From positions 1-13,360 of the forward strand of contig CAUJII010000187.1 of the NCBI GenBank assembly GCA_963205035.1: a stretch of 13,360 bases of DNA. The letters are read 5' to 3'. Shown here one piece after another: positions 1 to 6,006 of the stretch; positions within the stretch are counted from its first letter, which is position 1, and each line of letters starts with the position of its first letter. The position numbers and the translations under genes are program-made. This DNA comes from Spirochaetota bacterium (GTDB lineage: Bacteria; Spirochaetota; Leptospiria; Turneriellales; Turneriellaceae). The notes under the pieces were generated by a model, which did not search any database, was not told the origin of the DNA, and saw only the letters and a list, made by a program, of their open reading frames with translations.

Positions 1-40
1 CTAAACTCACTCCGTTTGCTATCGAATCGGTTGACAGCGC

Positions 41-406
41 GTGGGGTGCCGCTATTTGTTCTCCGTGGTCGATTTAACTCAAACGGAGGGAGTGCCGGTC
101 GCGCGAATTACAACGGCGCAGCTCCACATGTATTTTATTCCAGAACTCAAAGAGAGACTCTTTGCGGCGGTTGCGAAAGAGCCCGAAAATCTCATAGTGG
201 ATTTGACTCAGGTGGAATATCTTGACTCTTCTGCAATGGGAGTATTGTTTCAACTCCAAAAAAAAATGCAGAGCTATGGTAGCTCTCTCTACTTAATTGG
301 GATAAATCCCACGATTGCTCTTGTTTTCAAGCTCACCAAATCGGATCAACATTTTGAAATTTGTACGACAATTCAAGAGGCGATCAAAAAAATTTCTACA
401 CGTTGA
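41..406 (+). CDS. STAS-domain protein (anti-sigma factor antagonist-like)
   Basis: A 121-residue single-domain STAS protein, the size of SpoIIAA-type antagonists that bind a kinase/anti-sigma factor and are controlled by serine phosphorylation. The core motif is DLTQVEYLDSSAMGVL at residues 54-69. The expected phosphoserine is S63 in DSS, where the usual following glycine is alanine. It starts with GTG at 41, just after an in-frame TGA at 32-34. GTG at 65 is an alternative that would begin MVDLTQTEG and fit the domain edge better. Neither start has a clear ribosome binding site. No kinase partner is visible, so the pathway is unknown. Its stop codon lies in the loop of a hairpin that may terminate the facing minus-strand operon. 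A run of nine A (258-266) lies inside the gene. The family call is firm; the partner and the exact start are not. Confidence 0.85.
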   Translation: MGCRYLFSVVDLTQTEGVPVARITTAQLHMYFIPELKERLFAAVAKEPENLIVDLTQVEYLDSSAMGVLFQLQKKMQSYGSSLYLIGINPTIALVFKLTKSDQHFEICTTIQEAIKKISTR

Positions 407-413
407 CGCGTAG
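386..413 (-). terminator. Candidate rho-independent terminator of the minus-strand operon
   Basis: Read on the minus strand, CTACGCG (413-407), loop TCAA and CGTGTAG (402-396) form a 7-pair stem with one G-U wobble. AAA and then seven T (392-386) follow. It lies about 115 bases past the stop of the last minus-strand gene. The three A between stem and T-tract are not ideal. It overlaps the 3' end of the plus-strand STAS gene, whose TGA is in the loop. Confidence 0.45.
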
Positions 414-526
414 GTATTGCGCAGGTTGCAAACCATTATGCGAGAGATTTCTTAGAAAAGTCGCTCCCGAAGAGTTTAGGCGTAGAACTCGCGTAAGCGA
501 TGCGATTTCGTTTCGCTGGTCGAGTC
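407..526. other. Convergent intergenic spacer, no gene seen
   Basis: This 120-base gap lies between the facing ends of the STAS gene and the 2-TM protein gene. Apart from the hairpin at its left edge I see no coding potential, repeat or further terminator in it. Confidence 0.5.
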
Positions 527-889
527 CTACCCCAGATTTTTTTGAACCCCTGTGCGCAGTGCGGCCAATCGCTCCAAGAAAAGAGTCTTTTGCTTTGGGT
601 CGGCGAACCGGTGAGCGACACCCGCAAAAATCAGAAAGAAGACGGCGACGCCTGTCGCGATGTTGAGCGCAAGGAGCATATTCGCAGAATAGATAAGTTT
701 ATCGCCGACGAGATAGAACGTCAATGGACTGGCTAAGAGAAGCGCAATCGCTCCGACAAAATACCACGGCTTGACGACCGGCAGACGCATGATGTGCAAA
801 ATGTGCTGCCTCAGAGCGTCGCTCGCCCTATGGTTATATTCTTTCTCGACCGCTTCACGCAGAGCTTCAGGGTATGTATATTTTTTCAT
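527..889 (-). CDS. Small 2-TM membrane protein downstream of an ECF sigma factor
   Basis: A 120-residue protein that I do not recognise by family. It has a charged, probably cytoplasmic N-terminus of about 40 residues with several His, Arg and Glu. Two hydrophobic segments follow at about 43-62 and 70-92, then a basic C-terminal tail. Its ATG follows the sigma factor stop by one base, so the two are almost certainly co-transcribed and probably coupled. This position, and the cytoplasmic N-terminus plus membrane anchor, suggest an anti-sigma factor or a sigma-controlled envelope protein. There is no HxxxCxxC zinc anti-sigma motif, so that role is inference only. It is the last gene of the minus-strand run. 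Confidence 0.75.
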   Translation of the reverse strand: MKKYTYPEALREAVEKEYNHRASDALRQHILHIMRLPVVKPWYFVGAIALLLASPLTFYLVGDKLIYSANMLLALNIATGVAVFFLIFAGVAHRFADPKQKTLFLERLAALRTGVQKNLG

Positions 890-890
890 G

Positions 891-1397
891 TTATCTCCCC
901 ATTTGTTTTCTTAAGATGGCCTTTCCACGGTGGACGTTTGCCTTAAGCGTGCCTTCTTTGATGCCGGTCATCGCCACCATTTCAGAATAAGACATATTTT
1001 CATAATAGAACAAAATAATCGGGATGCGGTATTGATCGGGGAGCGTCGCGACGTGGTGGCGTAGCGAGTCTATTTCCGTTTCGTCGAATTCCGGTTCGGT
1101 ATCTTCAGAGGCGATCTCAAAATTTTCAATCGTTTCTGTGACGAGGCGTTTCTTGCGCCTCAAGTCTTCTAAGCCAAAATTCCACGCGACGCGGTAGAGC
1201 CACGTTGAAAGAGCCGAGCGCCCGGAAAATTTCGAGAGTTTCTTGAGTGCGAATAAATACACCGATTGTACAAAATCCGAAGCGTCTTCTTCGTTGCCAC
1301 GGTAGAGTTTGAGGCCGATGGAGTAGATCATGTCGAGCACTCTCTCAAACTCTTTGTCGAAGTCGTCTTTGGACAGAGCGTTTTCATTTTGTGGCAT
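891..1397 (-). CDS. ECF-type RNA polymerase sigma factor (sigma-70 family)
   Basis: A 168-residue two-domain ECF sigma factor. Region 2 spans about residues 12-85, with the core-binding and -10 recognition helices around DFVQSVYLFALKKLSKF and STWLYRVAWNFGLEDLRR. An acidic linker (about 86-110) leads to region 4 (about 112-165), with LPDQYRIPIILFYYENMSYS and the helix-turn-helix GIKEGTLKANVHRGKAILRK. ECF factors redirect RNA polymerase to envelope- or stress-response promoters and are usually held inactive by a co-transcribed partner. The gene overlaps the upstream 3-TM gene by 14 bases and is followed one base later by a 2-TM gene, so the three form one cassette. Either membrane protein could be its partner. 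The family call is strong; target genes are unknown. Confidence 0.93.
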   Translation of the reverse strand: MPQNENALSKDDFDKEFERVLDMIYSIGLKLYRGNEEDASDFVQSVYLFALKKLSKFSGRSALSTWLYRVAWNFGLEDLRRKKRLVTETIENFEIASEDTEPEFDETEIDSLRHHVATLPDQYRIPIILFYYENMSYSEMVAMTGIKEGTLKANVHRGKAILRKQMGR

Positions 1398-1779
1398 GCG
1401 TATCGACTTTTTGTGTCGAGAGATAATAGAAAACGATGAGACCGATACCCGCCGAAAGTGGTATCAATCCGCCTAAAATTCCAGGGTTTGCCGGATTCGT
1501 AAAAATAAAAAAGAGCGTTAGGGGAATGCCTGCCGAGAAACTCAAAGATCCAGCGAGCAGGCTGATGAAGCGCATGTGGTCGAGCCACGAGTGCATAGGA
1601 ATTTGTTGTCGTATTTTTTCACGCCGCAGCTTGTAGTTGTAAAGCAGCAGGAAAAAAACCAAAACGGAACCAAAAACCACCGCGACCATTGGAACAATCG
1701 ACAAAATGACATCCGCCGTATGCGACGTGTTGACGCATTTTTCGAGCATCCCCTCCATATTTTTTAGACTCTGTTCCAT
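1384..1779 (-). CDS. Small 3-TM membrane protein, first gene of the ECF sigma cassette
   Basis: A 131-residue membrane protein with hydrophobic segments at about residues 23-47, 70-93 and 100-120. A basic loop after the first one contains KLRREKIRQQIP. The layout of one TM, a basic cytoplasmic stretch and two more TMs with GLIPLSAGIG resembles the DUF6249-like membrane proteins often found beside ECF sigma genes; this comparison is from memory and tentative. The start is well set by a strong AAAGGAG (1791-1785), five bases before ATG. Its 3' end overlaps the sigma factor start by 14 bases, which favours translational coupling. A role in sensing or in sigma control is inferred from position only. 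Confidence 0.8.
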   Translation of the reverse strand: MEQSLKNMEGMLEKCVNTSHTADVILSIVPMVAVVFGSVLVFFLLLYNYKLRREKIRQQIPMHSWLDHMRFISLLAGSLSFSAGIPLTLFFIFTNPANPGILGGLIPLSAGIGLIVFYYLSTQKVDTHATK

Positions 1780-1784
1780 TCTCT

Positions 1785-1791
1785 CTCCTTT
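1785..1791 (-). promoter_or_regulatory. Strong Shine-Dalgarno of the ECF cassette
   Basis: AAAGGAG lies five bases before the ATG at 1779. It is one of the few textbook ribosome binding sites in the window and fixes that start. It follows directly on a 6-bp inverted repeat. Confidence 0.75.
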
Positions 1792-1809
1792 AGACGGTCT
1801 TAGCCGTCT
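1792..1809. promoter_or_regulatory. 6-bp inverted repeat between mqnD and the ECF cassette
   Basis: AGACGG (1792-1797) and CCGTCT (1804-1809) are separated by six bases. In minus-strand RNA this makes a small stem directly before the Shine-Dalgarno of the 3-TM gene. No T-tract follows on either strand, so it is not an evident terminator. It could be an operator or affect ribosome access. Confidence 0.35.
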
Positions 1810-1823
1810 TACGTTGCAAAATT

Positions 1824-2642
1824 TTAGGAATTATCTAAAGCCAGGCACTTCTTTCGGAATACCGCAATCGAGGAGATTGCCTCATCGGATAGCTTCTCTG
1901 TATCGGCGGTCACATACGTGTCGACGTGCGCCTCAATGACGGCGTCTTCGCTTTCTTGCGCCCGCCGTCTCATAAATGGCAGAATTGCCTCTTCATAAAA
2001 GTGGGATTTCTCCTTGTACGCATTGAGGCTTTGAGTTAAAGATTTTTGGAGGGCCCGCACAAACGTTTCTTTCTCGCTCGCTGATAAGTCGTTGTGTGCG
2101 TAAATACATCCCAAAGGTATCATCGCTCCTGTGGTTTCTTCATACCACGAGCCCAAGTCGACGACAAGCGGCAACCCCATGCGCTCGTAGACGAAGCGTC
2201 CCTCGTGGATCAAAACTGCCGCGTCTAAAGCACCCTTTGCGAGCGCAGGTAAAATTTCGTAAAACGGCATCTGTACGGTTTGAGTCTTGAGATGCGGATG
2301 CGTATTTTTTTTCCAATAACGAAAGAGGCGGTTGGCGGTTGTGTTTTCACCCGGCAGCGCAATCCGTGTCCCCTCGAAAACTTGACCCACCAGAACGGGG
2401 CCGACTCCTCTGCCAATCGCCGCACCCGTTTCGAGGATGCTATAGTTCTGACCGACTTCTTCAAGAAGCGCGAACGAACCTTTCGAGATGAGTACCTCTT
2501 GCCGCTTAAGCCCAAGATTGAGCTCTTCGATGTCGTGAAAGACGATGTTGTAGAGTGGGTCTTGGGTTAGACCGAAGAACGCAAAGGTATCGTTGGGGCA
2601 GGGGGAGATGGCAACGCAGACAGGTTTCTCTTTCTCTCGCAT
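1824..2642 (-). CDS. mqnD: 1,4-dihydroxy-6-naphthoate synthase (futalosine menaquinone pathway)
   Basis: A 272-residue MqnD-type enzyme, which converts cyclic dehypoxanthinylfutalosine to 1,4-dihydroxy-6-naphthoate in the futalosine route to menaquinone. Family signatures are VAISPCPNDTFAFFGL near the N-terminus, HDIEELN, ISKGSFALLEEV, ILETGAAIGRGVGPVLVG and IHEGRFVYERMGLPLVVDLG. I chose ATG at 2642 because homologous sequence begins there; upstream codons in the same frame only shadow the lipoprotein gene. The stop of the preceding gene and this ATG share one base (TAATG), so translation is probably coupled. The rest of the pathway is not in this window. Length is normal for the family. Confidence 0.92.
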   Translation of the reverse strand: MREKEKPVCVAISPCPNDTFAFFGLTQDPLYNIVFHDIEELNLGLKRQEVLISKGSFALLEEVGQNYSILETGAAIGRGVGPVLVGQVFEGTRIALPGENTTANRLFRYWKKNTHPHLKTQTVQMPFYEILPALAKGALDAAVLIHEGRFVYERMGLPLVVDLGSWYEETTGAMIPLGCIYAHNDLSASEKETFVRALQKSLTQSLNAYKEKSHFYEEAILPFMRRRAQESEDAVIEAHVDTYVTADTEKLSDEAISSIAVFRKKCLALDNS

Positions 2643-3121
2643 TATCTGGAGCGCGCCAGTTTGCTGGTGATGAGGTAGTCTCGAATCGTCGCCTTGTCGG
2701 TCGCCAAGATACGAAAAAGAATTTTTTTCAGCGTGAAAATTTCTCCGGCGACACCCATTTGGCGCGTGAACGTATAACGCGATTCGCTGCTTTGCACCTG
2801 ATCGTATTCTCGGGGGCCATTCTGTTTTTCTATGCCGACAAGCGTGCTGTAAGCCTGTTTGCAGTCGGCGTCGTTTTTGAACTCCCACACGTCTAATGAA
2901 AGCAATGTGCCGAACCGGCCCGTGAGTGCTTCTTCGGCATCGAGTGCGAGTTCACGATTTTTTTCGACGCTCTTTTTTTGGTCGTGGAACTCGTCGACAA
3001 AGACATCGTCCAAAGATTTGAAGTTTGCGTCGATTTCTGTAAAGAGCGAAGTTCTTTTGCAGTGGGCAAGGGGCAAGACCGTCAAGAGGAAGAGAGTTAA
3101 AATTTTGCGGTTTGTTTTCAT
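2642..3121 (-). CDS. Putative small lipoprotein of unknown function
   Basis: A 159-residue protein with a lipoprotein-type signal peptide: basic start MKTNRK, hydrophobic core, then LPLAHC with the acceptor cysteine at residue 21. Histidine at -1 departs from the classical lipobox but would fit the looser spirochaetal form. The mature part is charged and mostly helical-looking, with EKNRELALDAEEALTGRFG and further acidic/basic stretches. No known domain was recognised. The start forms an ATGA overlap with the rpe stop, and its own stop overlaps the mqnD start, so it sits tightly in the operon. An envelope location is likely; function is unknown. Confidence 0.8.
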   Translation of the reverse strand: MKTNRKILTLFLLTVLPLAHCKRTSLFTEIDANFKSLDDVFVDEFHDQKKSVEKNRELALDAEEALTGRFGTLLSLDVWEFKNDADCKQAYSTLVGIEKQNGPREYDQVQSSESRYTFTRQMGVAGEIFTLKKILFRILATDKATIRDYLITSKLARSR

Positions 3122-3777
3122 GTTCCCTCTTTTAATTTTTTGACCTGAAGGGTTGTGTCCCCTTTGAAGACAAAGCCCCCCGACACCAGAATTTGCGCGC
3201 CTGCACTTGAAAGCATTTTCGCGTTTTGGTCGGATACTCCGCCGTCGACTTCTATCAGAACCTTGTGCCCCTTTGCCGCTTCTCTTTCTTGCAAGAGTCT
3301 AATCTCTTCTAAACGGCGCCACGATGCCTCGATAAATTTTTGCCCATAATAACCCGGCTCGACAGACATGAGGAGGATTAAATCAAACGCTTCGATAATA
3401 TCGTTCAGAGCGCTCACGGGTGTGCGCGGGTTGAGAGCAATCCCCGCGAGTGCGCCGCACTCTCTAATTTCGCCCGCCAATCGAATCGGAGCCGTCGTTG
3501 CTTCGTAGTGAAAAGTGAGAATCGCAGGTTTAAGCGCGTAATATTTCCGTGCCTCTCGCTCCGGGTGCGTGACCATGAGGTGCACGTCGAGCGGGAGTTT
3601 TGTTTCGGCGGCTATAGCTGCGGTGATCTGTTCGCCGAAGGTGAGCGCTGGCACAAAGTGGCCATCCATCACGTCGATGTGTACGTATTCGCAAGACGCA
3701 GCTTCGATGTCTTTGGCGGCCTTACCCAAGTGCGCAAGGGGTGCCGCCAGAATACTGGGTGAAATAGCAACCGACAT
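3118..3777 (-). CDS. rpe: Ribulose-phosphate 3-epimerase
   Basis: A 219-residue TIM-barrel enzyme that interconverts D-ribulose 5-phosphate and D-xylulose 5-phosphate in the pentose phosphate pathway. Family motifs appear in order: ISPSILAA (5-12), HIDVMDGHFVP with metal ligands H33 and D35, DVHLMV with H66, MSVEPGYYGQKF (137-148) and IEVDGGVSD with D178. The phosphate-binding stretch VSGGFVFKGD is slightly unlike the common GSAIF form, but the four metal ligands are intact. Its ATG directly follows the TAA of the PASTA gene with no spacer, and its stop overlaps the lipoprotein start, so it is internal to the operon. Length is normal for the family. Confidence 0.96.
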   Translation of the reverse strand: MSVAISPSILAAPLAHLGKAAKDIEAASCEYVHIDVMDGHFVPALTFGEQITAAIAAETKLPLDVHLMVTHPEREARKYYALKPAILTFHYEATTAPIRLAGEIRECGALAGIALNPRTPVSALNDIIEAFDLILLMSVEPGYYGQKFIEASWRRLEEIRLLQEREAAKGHKVLIEVDGGVSDQNAKMLSSAGAQILVSGGFVFKGDTTLQVKKLKEGT

Positions 3778-4926
3778 TTAGAGCGGAGCGGCGCTCAACC
3801 GCAAAGTTCTCGTCGGCTTCTGTTCTGTCGGTATCTCTATTTTTGGTGCTTCGCCGACCAAGGTTTGACTCTTGGAGTCGGTTTCTTTGGCCTCATTTGC
3901 AGAAGCGACAATCGGTTCGTAATGGTTTGTAAAGATATCGAATTCATCGTTCTGCCTGCGAAAAACGGGTAGCGTGGAATTATTTTTGATATACCAAAAC
4001 TCGCTGTAAGGTGAGCCTTCTTCGTTCAGCGTTTTTTCTTTGCGGGCCAACGTGAGGGGTTCATTCTCGCCCCCCAATTTTTTGTGAGGGATGTAAAGCT
4101 CGGTAAACGGTAATTCATCCAGCGATAAAGGAGATTTCTTTGCCGCAATCTCTTCGACAAATTGCCCGACTTCGAGTTGGATAGTGTCGTTAGTTATTTT
4201 TGCCTCTGTGACAAGAGTCGCGTTCTCTTCGGCTTTTTGAGCCGGTTTCAGCGTTACAGACGCGGGTTTTTTCAAATAATACGCAGCGTTTAACGCAATC
4301 GAAACAGGAGTCCCTTTTTCAATCGTGGGTTGAAGCGATGCTTGCGGTTTCAGCGGCTGGGGGCCATTCGATATCAAGAGCGCAACGGGCGAATTTGGAA
4401 TGACAGGTGTTTCCGGTGGAGGGAACTGTGCAAGAACTTCATTTTTGGGTTTGGCGGAGAAAACGCGCGTCACACTACCTTTTCGCAGTTGAAAGACGCG
4501 CCCGCCGACTGGCAAGCTCGAAAGAGCACCTTCGACCAGATCTTCTGAGAAGCCGATGACTTTGGGTACTTTGACTACAGCGTCAGAGAGATTGACAAGA
4601 AGCTCTAACTTGGTCATCTTATCGACTCGCTTTCCTGGGTTAATGTCTTGCGCCAAAATATAGCCATAGGGGTATTGCACAAGATACGCTGTCTTGATTT
4701 CAACTTTGAAGTCGTCTCGCAGCTTGTTGTGTTCCCCTAAGAAAAGCCTGCCTACGACATCAGGAACGACGGCTTTTTCTGTGTCGGCAAAAAGAATTTT
4801 GAAGACGAGGAAGCCTGAAATAAAGAAGATAGATAATCCTACAAAGTAAAAGAGCAAGATGCGAGCGGTGTGTTTGAGATAGACCATTTTAGGAATATCT
4901 CGTGTTACGGTTTTTGAGTCTGGCAT
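3778..4926 (-). CDS. Membrane-anchored PASTA-domain protein
   Basis: A 382-residue protein with a short cytoplasmic N-terminus, one TM segment (about 22-46) and an extracytoplasmic part. Two PASTA repeats are visible. Repeat 1 (about 52-113) opens VVPDVVG and closes with INPGKRVDKMTKLELLVNL; repeat 2 (about 117-188) opens VVKVPKVIGFSEDL and closes with FPPPETPVIPNSPVALLISNG. PASTA domains bind peptidoglycan-related ligands in Ser/Thr kinases and penicillin-binding proteins, but no kinase or transpeptidase domain is present. The C-terminal half (about 189-382) is Pro/Thr/Glu-rich and unrecognised. The gene heads the rpe-lipoprotein-mqnD run. M14 is an alternative start; neither start has a clear ribosome binding site. 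A cell-wall-associated role is inferred. Confidence 0.85.
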   Translation of the reverse strand: MPDSKTVTRDIPKMVYLKHTARILLFYFVGLSIFFISGFLVFKILFADTEKAVVPDVVGRLFLGEHNKLRDDFKVEIKTAYLVQYPYGYILAQDINPGKRVDKMTKLELLVNLSDAVVKVPKVIGFSEDLVEGALSSLPVGGRVFQLRKGSVTRVFSAKPKNEVLAQFPPPETPVIPNSPVALLISNGPQPLKPQASLQPTIEKGTPVSIALNAAYYLKKPASVTLKPAQKAEENATLVTEAKITNDTIQLEVGQFVEEIAAKKSPLSLDELPFTELYIPHKKLGGENEPLTLARKEKTLNEEGSPYSEFWYIKNNSTLPVFRRQNDEFDIFTNHYEPIVASANEAKETDSKSQTLVGEAPKIEIPTEQKPTRTLRLSAAPL

Positions 4927-4943
4927 AGACGGGCTAAATTTTG

Positions 4944-4957
4944 CGCCGAAAACGGCG
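4944..4957. promoter_or_regulatory. Hairpin just upstream of the PASTA gene
   Basis: CGCCG and CGGCG form a 5-bp G+C-only stem around a 4-base A loop (T on the minus strand). It lies about 18 bases before the ATG at 4926. No T-tract follows on either strand, so it is not a normal terminator. A leader or regulatory structure is possible. Confidence 0.35.
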
Positions 4958-4974
4958 TGTAAAGCTGACTTCGA

Positions 4975-4988
4975 GTTTAAGCTTAAAC
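4975..4988. promoter_or_regulatory. Perfect 14-bp palindrome, candidate operator
   Basis: GTTTAAGCTTAAAC is an uninterrupted perfect palindrome about 50 bases upstream of the PASTA gene, in otherwise non-coding sequence. Position and symmetry suit a dimeric repressor site. No matching second copy was noticed in the window. Confidence 0.35.
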
Positions 4989-4994
4989 GCCTGC

Positions 4995-5206
4995 GAGTCT
5001 GTGCGGGAACTCATTGATACAATTTTTTCTGCGCTAAGCCCACGCTAATCAGCGCAAATTCTCCCGCAAATCGTTCCGATTCGCTCGACGTGCGGCCGCA
5101 GACGCCCGGAATTCGCGCTGATTTGCTGTTTTTTCGAGCAACGCGTGTTCTTTTCGCAGAAAAAATCCTCTTTTTGTATCGTTTGCAAGAGTTCCCGCAC
5201 AGGCTC
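4995..5206. repeat. 212-bp imperfect palindromic element with 18-bp terminal inverted repeats
   Basis: GAGTCTGTGCGGGAACTC (4995-5012) and GAGTTCCCGCACAGGCTC (5189-5206) are inverted copies matching at 17 of 18 positions. Further inverted blocks occur in the same order inside: TTTTTTCTGCG against CGCAGAAAAAA, GATACAA against TTGTATC, and AATCAGCGCAAATTC (5048-5062) against GAATTCGCGCTGATT (5109-5123, one mismatch). The centre holds a perfect TGCGGCCGCA (5091-5100). The whole could fold into one long broken hairpin. There is no convincing gene inside and no clear target-site duplication at the ends. This looks like a non-autonomous (MITE-like) or decayed mobile element. The right end directly abuts the Hpt stop codon. 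Confidence 0.7.
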
Positions 5207-5548
5207 CTACGGGTAGTTTGCAGCTTTGAATGCTTCGACGTCCTTGAGCATCGATTGAAGCTGGGCCACATCGTTCTGTGCGCCTTCAAAATCCTGCGCT
5301 TTTGCACGCTCGTTGAGTTTTACGAGTAAATCCCCCATGGGAAGAAGCCCCAAGCTCATGGCGCTCCCTTTGAGGGTGTGTATGCAATAAATGTATTCTT
5401 CAAAATTCTTTGTTTGGATTACCTGTGCCGCCTGATCGGTGAGCTTCTTAGCGCTCGCAATGAATTTGGAGAGTAGGGTAGAGATGAGTACGGCACCCCC
5501 CAGCGCATTGAGCTCTGTTAACCGATCCGATTGGATTTCTACCGCCAT
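5207..5548 (-). CDS. Stand-alone histidine phosphotransfer (Hpt) protein
   Basis: A 113-residue all-helical Hpt protein. The phosphoacceptor motif is HTLKGSAMSLGL with H57, set in YIYCIHTLKGSA. Hpt proteins shuttle phosphate between the receiver of a hybrid kinase and a response regulator; neither partner is in the window. I chose ATG at 5548 (MAVEIQSDRL); an in-frame TTG at 5611 would add 21 residues that do not look like the family. No clear ribosome binding site precedes it. The gene is divergent from the STAS gene at 5652, with a gap of about 100 bases. Its TAG stop is directly followed by the terminal repeat of the 212-bp palindromic element. Confidence 0.85.
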   Translation of the reverse strand: MAVEIQSDRLTELNALGGAVLISTLLSKFIASAKKLTDQAAQVIQTKNFEEYIYCIHTLKGSAMSLGLLPMGDLLVKLNERAKAQDFEGAQNDVAQLQSMLKDVEAFKAANYP

Positions 5549-5651
5549 TTTAGGCCGAATGCTATCGTGGCGTAGTCTGTCAAGGAGTATGGGATAAAAC
5601 CACACGAGCAAAATTCAAAAATATCTTGAAAAGGCGTCTTTCATTAGCAAA

Positions 5652-6005
5652 ATGGTAAAAATGGACAAGGTGCAAGTAAAAGATGTCGCTCCAGCGACGG
5701 CAATTGCCTATCTACATGGACGCCTCGACGTGGCAATTTCAGGTGAAATTGAAGAGTCGCTGATGTCGACCCTCGACGCAAAAGGGATTAAGCACCTCAT
5801 CTTAAACATGGCCGATGTGGAATACATGTCTTCGTCGGGGTTTCGTGTCATGATTGCTCTCTTGCGCAAGCTCAAAGACTTAGAGGGCACGCTGAAGATA
5901 TGTGCCGTGCGTCCGGCGGTCAAACGGATTTTCGACGTGATCGAACTCACGACCCTCTTTGATATGTACGACACGGAAAAAGAAGCGTTAGCTGCGCTCA
6001 AATAA
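5652..6005 (+). CDS. STAS-domain protein (second, anti-sigma factor antagonist-like)
   Basis: A 117-residue STAS protein beginning around MVKMDKVQVKDVAPATA. The key loop is ADVEYMSSSGFRVM, where serine replaces the aspartate usual in DSSG; this SSSG form is common among anti-sigma antagonist-like STAS proteins. The first serine after the substituted position is the expected phosphorylation site. Helix and strand order (LHGRLDVAISGEIEESL, KHLILNMADVEY, VIELTTLFDMYDTEKEALAAL) fit the full domain. ATG at 5661 is an alternative start. It heads a plus-strand run; the peptidase gene follows within 10 bases. It is only about 39% of the window away from the first STAS gene but is clearly a different paralogue. 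Confidence 0.88.
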   Translation: MVKMDKVQVKDVAPATAIAYLHGRLDVAISGEIEESLMSTLDAKGIKHLILNMADVEYMSSSGFRVMIALLRKLKDLEGTLKICAVRPAVKRIFDVIELTTLFDMYDTEKEALAALK

Positions 6006-6006
6006 C

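Noticed and set aside
31..58. TTGACA with a possible -10 at TATTTG before the first STAS gene
   Set aside because: The -10 box is poor and would lie inside the predicted coding sequence unless a later start is used.
258..266. Run of nine A in the first STAS gene as a phase-variation tract
   Set aside because: It encodes a normal QKKM stretch and no alternative frame or other variable tract supports slippage control.
1824..2888. Longer mqnD start at 2888
   Set aside because: The extra 82 codons lie entirely inside the lipoprotein gene, are Arg-rich and do not resemble MqnD; ATG at 2642 fits the family start.
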